Virus record (IMG/VR): IMGVR_UViG_3300037472_000016
Coordinates: 1 to 64,000 of that record
DNA from: a virus
Direction: 5' to 3' (one strand)
DNA length: 64,000 nucleotides
Part shown: positions 11,621 through 19,621 of the stretch, piece by piece
Position numbering within the stretch: position 1 is the first letter of the stretch
Layout: every line of letters starts with the position of its first letter
The notes under the pieces: generated by a model
Database searches by the model: none
What the model was told of the DNA's origin: nothing
What the model saw: the letters and a program-made list of their open reading frames with translations, nothing else
Made by a program: the position numbers and the translations under genes

Positions 11621-12001
11621 ATGGCATTCCCAGGAACTTACAACTTTTCATATTACAGGGGAGATACCCTGGAGTTTCGTGTGTACCCCAAAAATGCTTC
11701 TGGTAATAGCTTTAGTCTTACTGGATTTTCTGCGGTATTTACCGTAGCCACCAGTAGAGGAAGCTCTCCTACAACCTCAATACCATGCTTTTCAGAGATA
11801 TATGTTAACGAAGGATATGTCCTCTGTGCTATTGAGCCAGATGTTGGTTCTAGCCTCATCGCAGGAACCTCATATGTATATGATATCGAAATAAATAACT
11901 ACAACGTCAACAATCCTTATGACAAGGTTTATACCTTGCTAACTGGAAATGTTGCTGTGACGGACCAGGTTAGCGTTACCGCTGATTCTGGGGGTAGCTA
12001 G
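11621..12001 (+). CDS. BppU-like Ig-fold tail module
   Basis: 126 residues: FSYYRGDTLEFRVYPKNASG near the start, then strands FSAVFTVATS..., SYVYDIEINN and VYTLLTGNVAVTDQVSV. Same domain as 8587-8991. It is overlapped by the GTG of the large collagen-like gene (TAGTG), so it likely anchors that fibre. Confidence 0.7.
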   Translation: MAFPGTYNFSYYRGDTLEFRVYPKNASGNSFSLTGFSAVFTVATSRGSSPTTSIPCFSEIYVNEGYVLCAIEPDVGSSLIAGTSYVYDIEINNYNVNNPYDKVYTLLTGNVAVTDQVSVTADSGGS

Positions 12002-13698
12002 TGGTAGATGTAAACATCTCCACACAAGACATTACTGTCTTAACAGGTCCAGCAAGGGTTGACCTACAGGTTGGATTTGGTGCAACTGGTGATCGTGGAA
12101 GCAGAATGTTTTCTGGTATCGGAGAGCCAGAAATATTTTTTCAAAATGCCGCTTCTCTTTCCGAGGGATACGACCAGACAGATTCACAAACATCATTTGA
12201 CATTTCTCCTGGAACAAAAGTTTTTAGTATTCGGGTGCCCATCGAAAGTGCAGACCCCCCTGGCGGTACTGGAAAGTACAAAGTTGGAGACAGAGTAAGG
12301 ATTGTTAGCACTGTATCTCCTGATAATTTTCAGGAAGCATTAATCACTGAACTTGTCTTAAATTCAACAATCACTGTTACCGTAGACAGAACTGTTGGTT
12401 CTGGAACCTTTTCTTCTTGGAAATTTTATCTTACCAACATGCCTAGCGGCGGAGAAGACCTAGGCCTTAAACTTTTTGACCTTTATGTAAATGCAGATCA
12501 AAGCTCTCTTACATATCTCTACATGAGTCAGTATGTTCCTGGAGATACCGGCCCAGAGTGGCGGGTATTGACCAATGTCTTAGGTTCAACAGGACCCACA
12601 GGACCAGAAACAACTATCAGTATTGGCACGGTAACTGCGAGCAACCCTGGTTCAGATGCTAATGCATCAGTCACTGGTCCAGCAGGGAACCAAGAATTAA
12701 GTCTGGTTCTTCCTAGAGGAATTATAGGACCCACAGGACCAGATGGAGTATTTCTTGTATCTATAGCAGAGCCAGCGTCTCCCTCTGAGGGCGACACCTG
12801 GTTTAACTCTGAGGCTGGAAGGTTCTACGTCTATTACGATGGTTTCTGGGTCGAGATTAGTTCAAACAAGGTTGGTCAAACTGGTAGTGTTGGACCAACA
12901 GGACCAACAGGTCCAACAGGACCAACAGGCGCAAATTCCACGGTACAGGGACCAACAGGTCCAACAGGTGCAACACCAACCCTAGTAGCGGCATCCACAA
13001 CTGTCTCGGGTATTGTACAACTTGCTACCAGTGCTGAAACACTTGCAGGGACTGCTACTTCGAGGGCAGTTACACCTATAGGTTTGGAACCATTGCGTTC
13101 ACGCTTGACTGCTACCGTTGCAGATTTCACCGCACTGTCTGCACTTAGCACAATAAACAAACTTGCAGGTGATTTGGCATTTGTTGTTGAGGGCGCAGTG
13201 TATATGTCGTGGACTGGCACGGTGTGGAGGCAAACAACGACGGCAACTTTTGCGTCAACTGGTGCGCGTGATACGGCGTATGCGAAAGCGGCGGGCGTGT
13301 TTCTCGTGGGGGGCGTGCGCGCTTTAGACACAAGTACGGGCGTCGAGTCGCAGCGAAGAGGGTCGTTGTGGGTTTTGCATTACGAGTCTTACGACACACC
13401 GCTCACCTTTAATCCCCTGTATTCTTCTATATATCAGCGCGCAGTCCGAAACGATTTTGTTGTGAATCTCAATTTTGTTATTTTGAAGTCATTCAGTTTC
13501 AACAACGTTGACGAAATAGGAACCCTAAATGTCGCACTTCGTCCAGTTTCTGGAGTGGTTTTTGGTTTGGCCTATAATACAAATAAACTTTTGCGACCTA
13601 TAGAACTTGCCCCGAGTGGTCTAATAACTTTGAGAGGCGCTTATAATGATCTTGGATATTTGGGTCAAACCATCTCAATGTCTTATGTTCTCGGCTAA
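12001..13698 (+). CDS. large collagen-like receptor-binding fibre, 565 aa
   Basis: GTG start with GGGGGTAGC upstream. N-terminal beta domain, four short Gly-X-Y stretches (about 197-205, 240-247, 293-307, 314-321), and a linker EPASPSEGDTWFNSEAGRFYVYYDGFW (about 258-285). Next is a 'TTTVSGIVQLATSAETLAGTATSRAVTP' segment common in fibres (again in 47759-49126), and a C-terminal tip. The part at about 13180-13400 is G+C-rich. Confidence 0.75.
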   Translation: MVDVNISTQDITVLTGPARVDLQVGFGATGDRGSRMFSGIGEPEIFFQNAASLSEGYDQTDSQTSFDISPGTKVFSIRVPIESADPPGGTGKYKVGDRVRIVSTVSPDNFQEALITELVLNSTITVTVDRTVGSGTFSSWKFYLTNMPSGGEDLGLKLFDLYVNADQSSLTYLYMSQYVPGDTGPEWRVLTNVLGSTGPTGPETTISIGTVTASNPGSDANASVTGPAGNQELSLVLPRGIIGPTGPDGVFLVSIAEPASPSEGDTWFNSEAGRFYVYYDGFWVEISSNKVGQTGSVGPTGPTGPTGPTGANSTVQGPTGPTGATPTLVAASTTVSGIVQLATSAETLAGTATSRAVTPIGLEPLRSRLTATVADFTALSALSTINKLAGDLAFVVEGAVYMSWTGTVWRQTTTATFASTGARDTAYAKAAGVFLVGGVRALDTSTGVESQRRGSLWVLHYESYDTPLTFNPLYSSIYQRAVRNDFVVNLNFVILKSFSFNNVDEIGTLNVALRPVSGVVFGLAYNTNKLLRPIELAPSGLITLRGAYNDLGYLGQTISMSYVLG

Positions 13699-13758
13699 AG
13701 ATAAAGGCCTTCAGCAAGTGCAACGCCATAAAGCACACAACGCCAATCGAAAGGGGCA

Positions 13759-13790
13759 CTAATGGGCGGTATTCCAAACCCCCCCATTAG
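13759..13790 (+). terminator. hairpin after the 12001-13698 gene
   Basis: CTAATGGG and CCCATTAG form a perfect 8-bp stem with a 16-nt loop. No U-tract follows, so termination is uncertain. Confidence 0.4.
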
Positions 13791-13816
13791 CCTCACCATC
13801 ACACTAACTTAAATGG

Positions 13817-13822
13817 TATAAT
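13817..13822 (+). promoter_or_regulatory. extended -10, leaderless
   Basis: TGG-TATAAT followed by CATAGT and ATG 13829: transcription should begin at the initiator A. Confidence 0.7.
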
Positions 13823-13828
13823 CATAGT

Positions 13829-14242
13829 ATGTCAGCCATAGATTTCCCCAATACCCCCACGGTAGACCAGTTATTTTCAGTAGGAAATAGAACCTGGCAG
13901 TGGACAGGTCAAGCTTGGGATACCGTTGAACAGGTCGTTGTGGGTCCCACAGGACCAGCATCCACTGTGCCGGGTCCTCCTGGTGCTAGTGGTGCTACTG
14001 GTCCAACAGGACCAGCAAATGGTCCAACAGGCCCAACAGGCCCAACAGGCCCAACAGGCCCAACAGGACCAGTCGGTTTAAACGGTATCGTAACATCTGG
14101 TACTGCTCCGGTAAACACAGAAATTCTTTGGGCAGACACATCAGAGCCAGGAACAGCTTTAATTCGGGTAGTCAGTCTTACTCAGGCACAATACAACAGC
14201 ATTTCTACCCCCGACCCACTGACGCTATACATTATCATCTAA
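13829..14242 (+). CDS. collagen-like fibre connector, 137 aa
   Basis: N-terminal domain [34 protein letters not shown] is a typical fibre-anchor motif. Collagen-type repeats cover about 38-83, then a C-terminal domain ([19 protein letters not shown]...) that duplicates the end of 10469-10747. Predicted leaderless. Paired with 14252-14518 as 10469 is paired with 10755. Confidence 0.75.
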   Translation: MSAIDFPNTPTVDQLFSVGNRTWQWTGQAWDTVEQVVVGPTGPASTVPGPPGASGATGPTGPANGPTGPTGPTGPTGPTGPVGLNGIVTSGTAPVNTEILWADTSEPGTALIRVVSLTQAQYNSISTPDPLTLYIII

Positions 14243-14251
14243 GGAAAAACC

Positions 14252-14518
14252 ATGACAGTTCTTAAAAAATATAATTCAGTGTCTGGCTTGTGGCAACCCG
14301 TTCAGGTGGGGGTACCAGGCGAAAATTCCACGGTACCGGGGCCAGCAGGCCCAACAGGCCCAGCAGGCCCAACGGGTGCGGCAGGCCCAACGGGTGCGGC
14401 AGGCCCAACGGGTGCGGCAGGCCCAACGGGTGCGGCAGGCCCCATATATCCACTAACAGTATCCTTGTCACTTCCCACTGGCGGTAACGACGGAGACGTG
14501 TGGATGGTTTATAGCTAA
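14252..14518 (+). CDS. short collagen-like protein, 88 aa
   Basis: The N-terminus MTVLKKYNSVSGLWQPVQVGVPG matches 10755-11507. Then follow Gly-X-Y repeats with four perfect GAAGPT-type 18-bp repeats, and a short tail PTGGNDGDVWMVYS. Compared with its paralog it has lost the beta tip, and the next gene (TAATG overlap) may supply it. AAGGAA precedes the ATG. Confidence 0.7.
   Translation: MTVLKKYNSVSGLWQPVQVGVPGENSTVPGPAGPTGPAGPTGAAGPTGAAGPTGAAGPTGAAGPIYPLTVSLSLPTGGNDGDVWMVYS
14366..14437 (+). repeat. four perfect 18-bp tandem repeats
   Basis: GGCCCAACGGGTGCGGCA repeated four times without change; each encodes six collagen residues. Identity at the DNA level points to recent slippage expansion. 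Confidence 0.85.
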
Positions 14519-15789
14519 TGGCACAATTGGTAAACGTTACCGGCTTTAATGGAACACTAACCTGGAAGCCTTCGATACCTTACGTAAAAGTTGGGGGTAT
14601 ATGGAAAGTTCCAAAGTCTATATGGAGAAAGATATCAGGTGTTTGGTATTCTGGTTTTTTGCAGGGGGGGGTTGAAGATACCACCTTTAACTTCAATACA
14701 GGCACAGAAGCAAACAGTGAGGTTAGTGCTATTGCAATCCAGACAGATGGAAAAATAATTCTAGGTGGAAGCTTTACAACCTTTAACGGAACAGTAGCAA
14801 ACAGAATTGTCAGACTCAACACCGACGGAACAAGAGATACAACATTTGCCACAGGCACAGCAGCAAATTCCTATGTTGGTGCCATTGCAATCCAGACAGA
14901 TGGAAAAATAGTTATAGTTGGAAGCTTTACAGCCTTTAACGGAACAGTAGCAAACAGAATTGTCAGACTCAACACCAACGGAACAATAGATACAACATTT
15001 AACACAGGCACAGGAGCAAGCAATTTTATTATTGCTATTGCAGTTCAGACAGATGGAAAAATAGTTATAGGTGGAAGGTTTACAGCCTTTAACGGAACAC
15101 CAGCAAATGGAATTGCTAGACTCAACACCAACGGAACAATAGATACAACATTTAACACAGGCACAGGCTCAAACGATGGTGTCCAGACAATAGCCATTCA
15201 GACAGATGGAAAAATAATTCTAGGTGGAAGCTTTACAGCCTTTAACGGAACAGTAGCAAACAGAATTGTCAGACTCAACACCAACGGAACAATAGATACA
15301 ACATTTAACACAGGCACAGGATTCAGTGCTGTTGAATTCGGTGCTTTTGCTAGTGAGATTGCAATCCAGACAGATGGAAAAATAGTTGTAGCTGGAAACT
15401 TTACAACCTTTAACGGAGCAGTAGCAAACACAATTGTCAGACTCAACACCAATGGAACAAGAGATACAACATTTGCCACAAACACAGGATTAGGTTTTGG
15501 TGACTTCGGTTCTTATGCTAGTGCTATTGCAATCCAGACAGATGGAAAAATAATTCTAGGTGGAAGCTTTACAGACTTTAACGGAACACCAGCAAATGGA
15601 ATTGCTAGACTCAACACCAACGGAACAATAGACACAAACCTTGGCTTAGGAGTAAACGAAGAATTCTTTGGTATTTTTGTCATAGCCATACAAACAGATG
15701 GAAAAATAATTCTAGGTGGAAGCTTTACGGGTTTTAGCGGAATACTAGCAAATCGAATCGTTAGGGTTGGAGGAGATATAAGAACATGA
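14518..15789 (+). CDS. delta-60 repeat beta-propeller fibre protein, 423 aa
   Basis: An N-terminal segment of about 60 residues (KVGGIWKVPKSIWRKISGVWY) is followed by seven repeats of about 50-56 residues. Each carries AIQTDGKIILGGSFT.FNG...RIVRLN.DGT.DTTF. This is the 'delta-60 repeat', a beta-propeller-type repeat of bacterial surface proteins and unusual in a phage fibre. Seven blades would close one propeller. The gene overlaps both neighbours (TAATG, ATGA). Probably carbohydrate- or surface-binding. Confidence 0.8.
   Translation: MAQLVNVTGFNGTLTWKPSIPYVKVGGIWKVPKSIWRKISGVWYSGFLQGGVEDTTFNFNTGTEANSEVSAIAIQTDGKIILGGSFTTFNGTVANRIVRLNTDGTRDTTFATGTAANSYVGAIAIQTDGKIVIVGSFTAFNGTVANRIVRLNTNGTIDTTFNTGTGASNFIIAIAVQTDGKIVIGGRFTAFNGTPANGIARLNTNGTIDTTFNTGTGSNDGVQTIAIQTDGKIILGGSFTAFNGTVANRIVRLNTNGTIDTTFNTGTGFSAVEFGAFASEIAIQTDGKIVVAGNFTTFNGAVANTIVRLNTNGTRDTTFATNTGLGFGDFGSYASAIAIQTDGKIILGGSFTDFNGTPANGIARLNTNGTIDTNLGLGVNEEFFGIFVIAIQTDGKIILGGSFTGFSGILANRIVRVGGDIRT
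14729..15750 (+). repeat. DNA-level repeats of the delta-60 blades
   Basis: The word CAGACAGATGGAAAAATA recurs about every 150-170 bp, seven times. Long stretches (GGAACAGTAGCAAACAGAAT...) are identical between blades, so the array is prone to recombination. Confidence 0.8.
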
Positions 15790-16037
15790 TAGGAGAAAAT
15801 GTGATCGAATGTCCAGCATGTGCGGGACCACCCGAAGGCAGAGCATCTTGTGCCACTTGTGGCGGCATTATGGAAGTAACTCAAGCAATGCATGATGATT
15901 TTGTCATAAAACGAGACAAGGCAGACAGCTTTAACGAGTTTATTTTCGGGGTAGAACAAACAATTAGAACAGCGACATATAGCAGTGTCATCATCGTTAC
16001 TGTTGATGATGTAGCTTTGACACATACCCCGGAATAA
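15786..16037 (+). CDS. small zinc-binding protein, 83 aa
   Basis: CPAC (9-12) and CATCGG (21-26) form a DnaJ-like zinc knuckle, then an acidic helical half. The ATG overlaps the stop of the propeller gene. Placed between fibres and endolysin; it could be a fibre chaperone, but that is a guess. Confidence 0.7.
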   Translation: MIGENVIECPACAGPPEGRASCATCGGIMEVTQAMHDDFVIKRDKADSFNEFIFGVEQTIRTATYSSVIIVTVDDVALTHTPE

Positions 16038-16093
16038 AATGTTCTGCGGTCTAGCAATCAACAATCAAACCCAAAACATAGTCAAATCCGTGG

Positions 16094-16180
16094 TAAAATG
16101 TTTATGTAGGTGTGCAATGATTACACTTTGCAAAGCAGAATGTGCAAAGCTTGCACCAATTAGAATTGGAAGTGATTAAT
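16094..16180 (+). promoter_or_regulatory. promoter and structured leader of the endolysin gene
   Basis: Extended -10 TGG-TAAAAT (16094-16099) leaves a leader of about 75 nt. It is rich in complementary words (GGTGTGCAA against TTGCACC; TTTGCAAA), so it can fold. GGAAG is 8 nt before ATG 16181. Timing control of lysis through the leader is possible. Confidence 0.5.
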
Positions 16181-17254
16181 ATGTCTGGATGGTATCCAAA
16201 TAACTCTAGAGTCTGGGACAACGGATTCGGAGCAAGTCGTAATGGCAATACAATCAAGGGTGTTGTCATTCATCACGTAGCAGGGACCAATGGTCTTTCA
16301 TACGTTGCAAACAAAAACTCAAGAAATTCACATCCCACATACCACATTGCTACAAGCGGTGCGGTAACAGGAATAGTCAATCCTGAGCGTAGGCCATTTT
16401 CTACTGCAAATACCGTTGATCTTCAAGCTGTAACGTTTGAGATTGACAACTCTTCTGCTGGAGGAACCTGGCCGGTATCTGATGAGGCCATAGAGTCCCT
16501 CATCAATGTTATTGTATGGCACGCAAGCCACTCCCCCCGAGCAGGTAAGGGAATGGCAAGAAACATTCCTGGTCAAACACAAGAAGAGTTCTTCATTGCT
16601 TGGCACTCACAGTATGCAGCAACAGCGTGCCCAGGACCACACATTATGTCTTTGATGGACTACATTGTGTCAGAGAGCACTAAGAGGGCAGCGGGAACTC
16701 CGTCAACAGCCCCAGCCCCAGCACCAGCAGCACCAGCAGCGGCCCCCGCACAGGCAGCACCAGCCACTAGTGTTGATGCGCTTGCTAGAGAGGTTCTTGC
16801 TGGACAATGGGGAACAGGTCCTACCAGGGTGTCTAGGCTAGGAGCCGCAGGACACGATGCTAGGGCTGTTCAGGCTAGGGTCAACCAGATTCTTTCTGGA
16901 AAGGCTCCAGCCCCATCAGCACCTGCAAGACCAGCACAGAACAACTCAGTTGATGTGATTGCCAGAGAAGTTATTGATGGTAAGTGGGGTAATGGTGCAG
17001 TAAGGATTTCTAGGCTTAAAAGGGCTAGGCATGACGTTAGGGCAGTGCAAGCGGCTGTGAACGCAATCCTTGCTGGTGGTTCTCCAGCACCCGCTACTGC
17101 TCCGGCACAAAGTAACTCTGTAGATAGAGTTGCCAGAGAGGTTATCGACGGCAAGTGGGGCAATGGTCCAACAAGGGTCAGTAAGCTCGGAGCAGCAGGA
17201 TACGATGTTCGAGCAGTGCAGTCAAGAGTTAATGCAATTCTTGCCGGTAGATAA
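16181..17254 (+). CDS. lysA: endolysin: N-acetylmuramoyl-L-alanine amidase with three CW_7 repeats
   Basis: Amidase_2/PGRP domain at 1-160: GVVIHHVAG gives the first zinc His (H31/H32), with H142 and C150 (AATACPGPHIM) completing the site. An Ala/Pro linker follows (171-196). Then three Cpl-7/CW_7 cell-wall-binding repeats at about 197-238, 256-298 and 313-355 (VAREVIDGKWGNG.R...AGYDVRAVQ.RVN). The start is placed at ATG 16181 because of its ribosome site; an upstream GTG at 16142 lies in the leader. It cleaves the peptidoglycan stem peptide from muramic acid. Confidence 0.92.
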   Translation: MSGWYPNNSRVWDNGFGASRNGNTIKGVVIHHVAGTNGLSYVANKNSRNSHPTYHIATSGAVTGIVNPERRPFSTANTVDLQAVTFEIDNSSAGGTWPVSDEAIESLINVIVWHASHSPRAGKGMARNIPGQTQEEFFIAWHSQYAATACPGPHIMSLMDYIVSESTKRAAGTPSTAPAPAPAAPAAAPAQAAPATSVDALAREVLAGQWGTGPTRVSRLGAAGHDARAVQARVNQILSGKAPAPSAPARPAQNNSVDVIAREVIDGKWGNGAVRISRLKRARHDVRAVQAAVNAILAGGSPAPATAPAQSNSVDRVAREVIDGKWGNGPTRVSKLGAAGYDVRAVQSRVNAILAGR

Positions 17255-17268
17255 CTAAATATTTAATC

Positions 17269-17302
17269 GGGGTCGGCTAAAATACTCTAGTCGGCCCCTT
17301 TG
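17269..17302 (+). terminator. terminator after the endolysin
   Basis: GGGGTCGGCTA pairs with TAGTCGGCCCC (11 pairs, two G-U), loop of 8, followed by TTTGTC. Confidence 0.65.
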
Positions 17303-17319
17303 TCATAAACAAAACATGA

Positions 17320-17325
17320 TATCAT
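17320..17325 (+). promoter_or_regulatory. extended -10, leaderless
   Basis: TGA-TATCAT, then AGTTAT and ATG 17332. Confidence 0.65.
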
Positions 17326-17331
17326 AGTTAT

Positions 17332-17826
17332 ATGGCAACAAGAATTTTACTTCGAAGAGGCTTTGCTGCGGATTGGCAAACAGCAAATCCAATTTTGTCT
17401 TATGGCGAAGTTGGTATTGAAATAGATCAAAAAAAGTTTAGGATTGGCGACGGTACTACGGCGTGGAATGCCCTTTCGTATTATCAAGATACCGGCTCTA
17501 TTCTTGGTGACGTAGGAGAAGACTACAACACCCTAAAAAAGATTGCTGACTACGTTGACGGAAAGATTTTGCCATTGGGAGGTGCCGATGGCCAAGCCCT
17601 TGTGGTAGAGATTGACGGTGAGAGTCGCAATGTGGTGTGGTCGGCGTTGTCCTTTAGTGGGCTGTCAGATGTAAACTTGACGGCTCCCCCACAGGGGAAT
17701 ATTGACAGAAACACAATAGAGTATGACAACGCTGCCAGTAAGTGGATTAATAGAAAGACTCCTCGAATATATGTTCAAGAGTTAGCGCCAACAGATGCCA
17801 GGGAGGGCGATCTTTGGATTTTTTAG
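17332..17826 (+). CDS. tail fibre with Mtd-N-type domain, 164 aa
   Basis: Residues 1-50 match the major-tropism-determinant N-terminal domain: ILLRRGFAADWQTANPILSYGEVGIE...KFRIGDGTTAWNAL. The middle has LSFSGLSDVNLTAPPQGN; the end APTDAREGDLWIF is a common fibre joint. The same N-domain begins 47759-49126. Predicted leaderless. Confidence 0.8.
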   Translation: MATRILLRRGFAADWQTANPILSYGEVGIEIDQKKFRIGDGTTAWNALSYYQDTGSILGDVGEDYNTLKKIADYVDGKILPLGGADGQALVVEIDGESRNVVWSALSFSGLSDVNLTAPPQGNIDRNTIEYDNAASKWINRKTPRIYVQELAPTDAREGDLWIF

Positions 17827-17863
17827 GTCCACTCTGGACACAAATCCATATCGCCAATAGCTA

Positions 17864-19603
17864 ATGACTCAGTTTCAGGGAAACGCGGTAGACGGAGACT
17901 TTCTCTTTGTAGACTTAAGCTATAGCCAGTCAGGCAATTCTTCTACAATTTCTTACGCACTCTATTGGGCTTTTAGAAGCCCATCTCCGTTAGATAGAGA
18001 CCTTGACGCAGGAAGTTTTTCTATCGGTGGAGTTGGACTTTACTCAAACGCTAACCCATACAACTATACTGGAAACTTTACTTCTAGAAACGTTCTTTTG
18101 GCAAACGGCTCTCGATCTTATGGGCATGATGGAAATGGAAATCTTTCCGTAAATGTTTCTGGTTCGGTAAAGCCGTGGCAGAATCCAGCATCATCTTTTT
18201 CAGCAACATATTCTCTTCCGAGAATCACCAGGCCTCCCTCTCAGCCAGGAACCCCATCGGCAACAGCATTAGGCTCTCTTCCAGAGGGCAGGGTTTCTGT
18301 TTCTTGGGGAGCACCGGCAGACAATGGTGGATTGGGTATTGATGGATACAACGTATTTGCAAATGGTGGACTTGCTCAGCAAACAGGAAATACTACAAGT
18401 ACAACCTTGACGTACACTCCAGGAACCAGTTTGTCTTTTTTTGTTCAGGCCAGAAACGCCGCAGGAACAAGCTCCTCATCTGGTACTTCAAATCCGGTTA
18501 AAGCAAATGGGAATCCCGCAGTTACCAGCATGGCATCGGCATCAACAGGAACAGTAAATAAAAACTCTGTAAATCTTTCGTGGAACGCCGCCGACCCAAG
18601 AGTAGGAAGCATTGTGGGGTATTACGTTTTTAGAAGCGGTAGCCTGGTTTCAACAGTTGGAAACACCACAAGCCTTGTCCTTAACGATTCAACAGCAAAC
18701 CCTGATCTACCTCCAAATACAAGTTTGTCGTTTTCTGTTGCTGCTCGTAATCAGTTTTCAGATGCAAACTCTACACACGCTGGCCTCTCTAATGCCTTAC
18801 CGGCAACCTCATCGGCAACCTCATCGGGGCCACCAGGAGCACCCACATGGCCAGCGTCAGGTGCTGTCCAAAACACAAGTGACAGTGGCACTGTACCCGC
18901 CAACTCTTTGAGGATAAGCTGGGTAGCCCCCTCAAGCTTCGGAAACCCCGCCACAATCTCTAGCTACACAGTTTTTTGGTACAGACTTTCGCAACCCGCC
19001 ACTGTCTTTTCAGCAACGGTACCGGGAACTACGTACACCACTCCAGCAAACTTAACCGCAGGTGTAGATTATCGAATTTACGTCAACGCAAGAAACACCC
19101 TTTCGGGAGGGGCAGATGGAATCGGTCCGAACTCTACAGAGCAAACAAAGCAGTCTATCTCTCCAGCGGAATGGGCAGACAACTCTTTAAATCCAACCGT
19201 TAGAGTTGGGGTCCCCTACTCTGATGGAGTCTCAGCAACCTTTCCAGCGACATATGTTGTGCTACCCAACAACAGCGCTTTGCCTCCAGGAATTGTGCAT
19301 GCAAGCGGTGTCCTGTCTGGAACACCAACAACTCAGGGAAGCTACTCTTTTTCGATACAGGCAACGATCACAGAAAACCCAACACCAATAGCCCAAAGCT
19401 TTAGCTTGTACGTTTTGCCAGGAGCCAGGAGACGGCAGCTAGAATCACAAGTTCCCGTACAAAACATAAGGAGGCTTGCCTCTGGAGTTTGGGTAGAGGT
19501 TGGAACTGAAAATGTTGTATCTGGTTCCCCCATGGGAGCAAACCGGCCAATAGGAATGCACAGGTGGAATGGAAGCTCCTGGGTTAGCACTACAACACTT
19601 TGA
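17864..19603 (+). CDS. minor tail protein with fibronectin III domains, 579 aa
   Basis: An N-terminal beta domain (1-125, DUF859-like feel) is followed by three Fn3 domains at about 130-215, 220-310 and 325-430 (GRVSVSWGAPADNGGLGIDGYNVF...). A putative Ig/cadherin-like domain with LPPGIVHASGVLSGTPTTQGSYSF (about 470-520) and a C-terminal tail follow. No ribosome site is seen at the ATG; the upstream TAG blocks any earlier start. Typical tail-tip adhesion protein. Confidence 0.75.
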   Translation: MTQFQGNAVDGDFLFVDLSYSQSGNSSTISYALYWAFRSPSPLDRDLDAGSFSIGGVGLYSNANPYNYTGNFTSRNVLLANGSRSYGHDGNGNLSVNVSGSVKPWQNPASSFSATYSLPRITRPPSQPGTPSATALGSLPEGRVSVSWGAPADNGGLGIDGYNVFANGGLAQQTGNTTSTTLTYTPGTSLSFFVQARNAAGTSSSSGTSNPVKANGNPAVTSMASASTGTVNKNSVNLSWNAADPRVGSIVGYYVFRSGSLVSTVGNTTSLVLNDSTANPDLPPNTSLSFSVAARNQFSDANSTHAGLSNALPATSSATSSGPPGAPTWPASGAVQNTSDSGTVPANSLRISWVAPSSFGNPATISSYTVFWYRLSQPATVFSATVPGTTYTTPANLTAGVDYRIYVNARNTLSGGADGIGPNSTEQTKQSISPAEWADNSLNPTVRVGVPYSDGVSATFPATYVVLPNNSALPPGIVHASGVLSGTPTTQGSYSFSIQATITENPTPIAQSFSLYVLPGARRRQLESQVPVQNIRRLASGVWVEVGTENVVSGSPMGANRPIGMHRWNGSSWVSTTTL

Positions 19604-19609
19604 GCATGA

Positions 19610-19615
19610 TAGAAT
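19610..19615 (+). promoter_or_regulatory. extended -10, leaderless
   Basis: TGA-TAGAAT, TGCTAT, then ATG 19622. Confidence 0.7.
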
Positions 19616-19621
19616 TGCTAT

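Noticed and set aside
14366-14437. CRISPR-like or satellite repeats
   Set aside because: The 18-bp repeats are contiguous with no spacers and encode collagen residues.
14580-15485. minus-strand ORFs opposite the propeller gene
   Set aside because: Repeat-derived open frames without starts or composition of real genes.
16142-16181. GTG start of the endolysin
   Set aside because: Lies in the structured leader without ribosome site; ATG 16181 has GGAAG at the proper distance.
17332-17826. diversity-generating retroelement target
   Set aside because: The Mtd-N domain is present, but no reverse transcriptase or template repeat is seen in the window.
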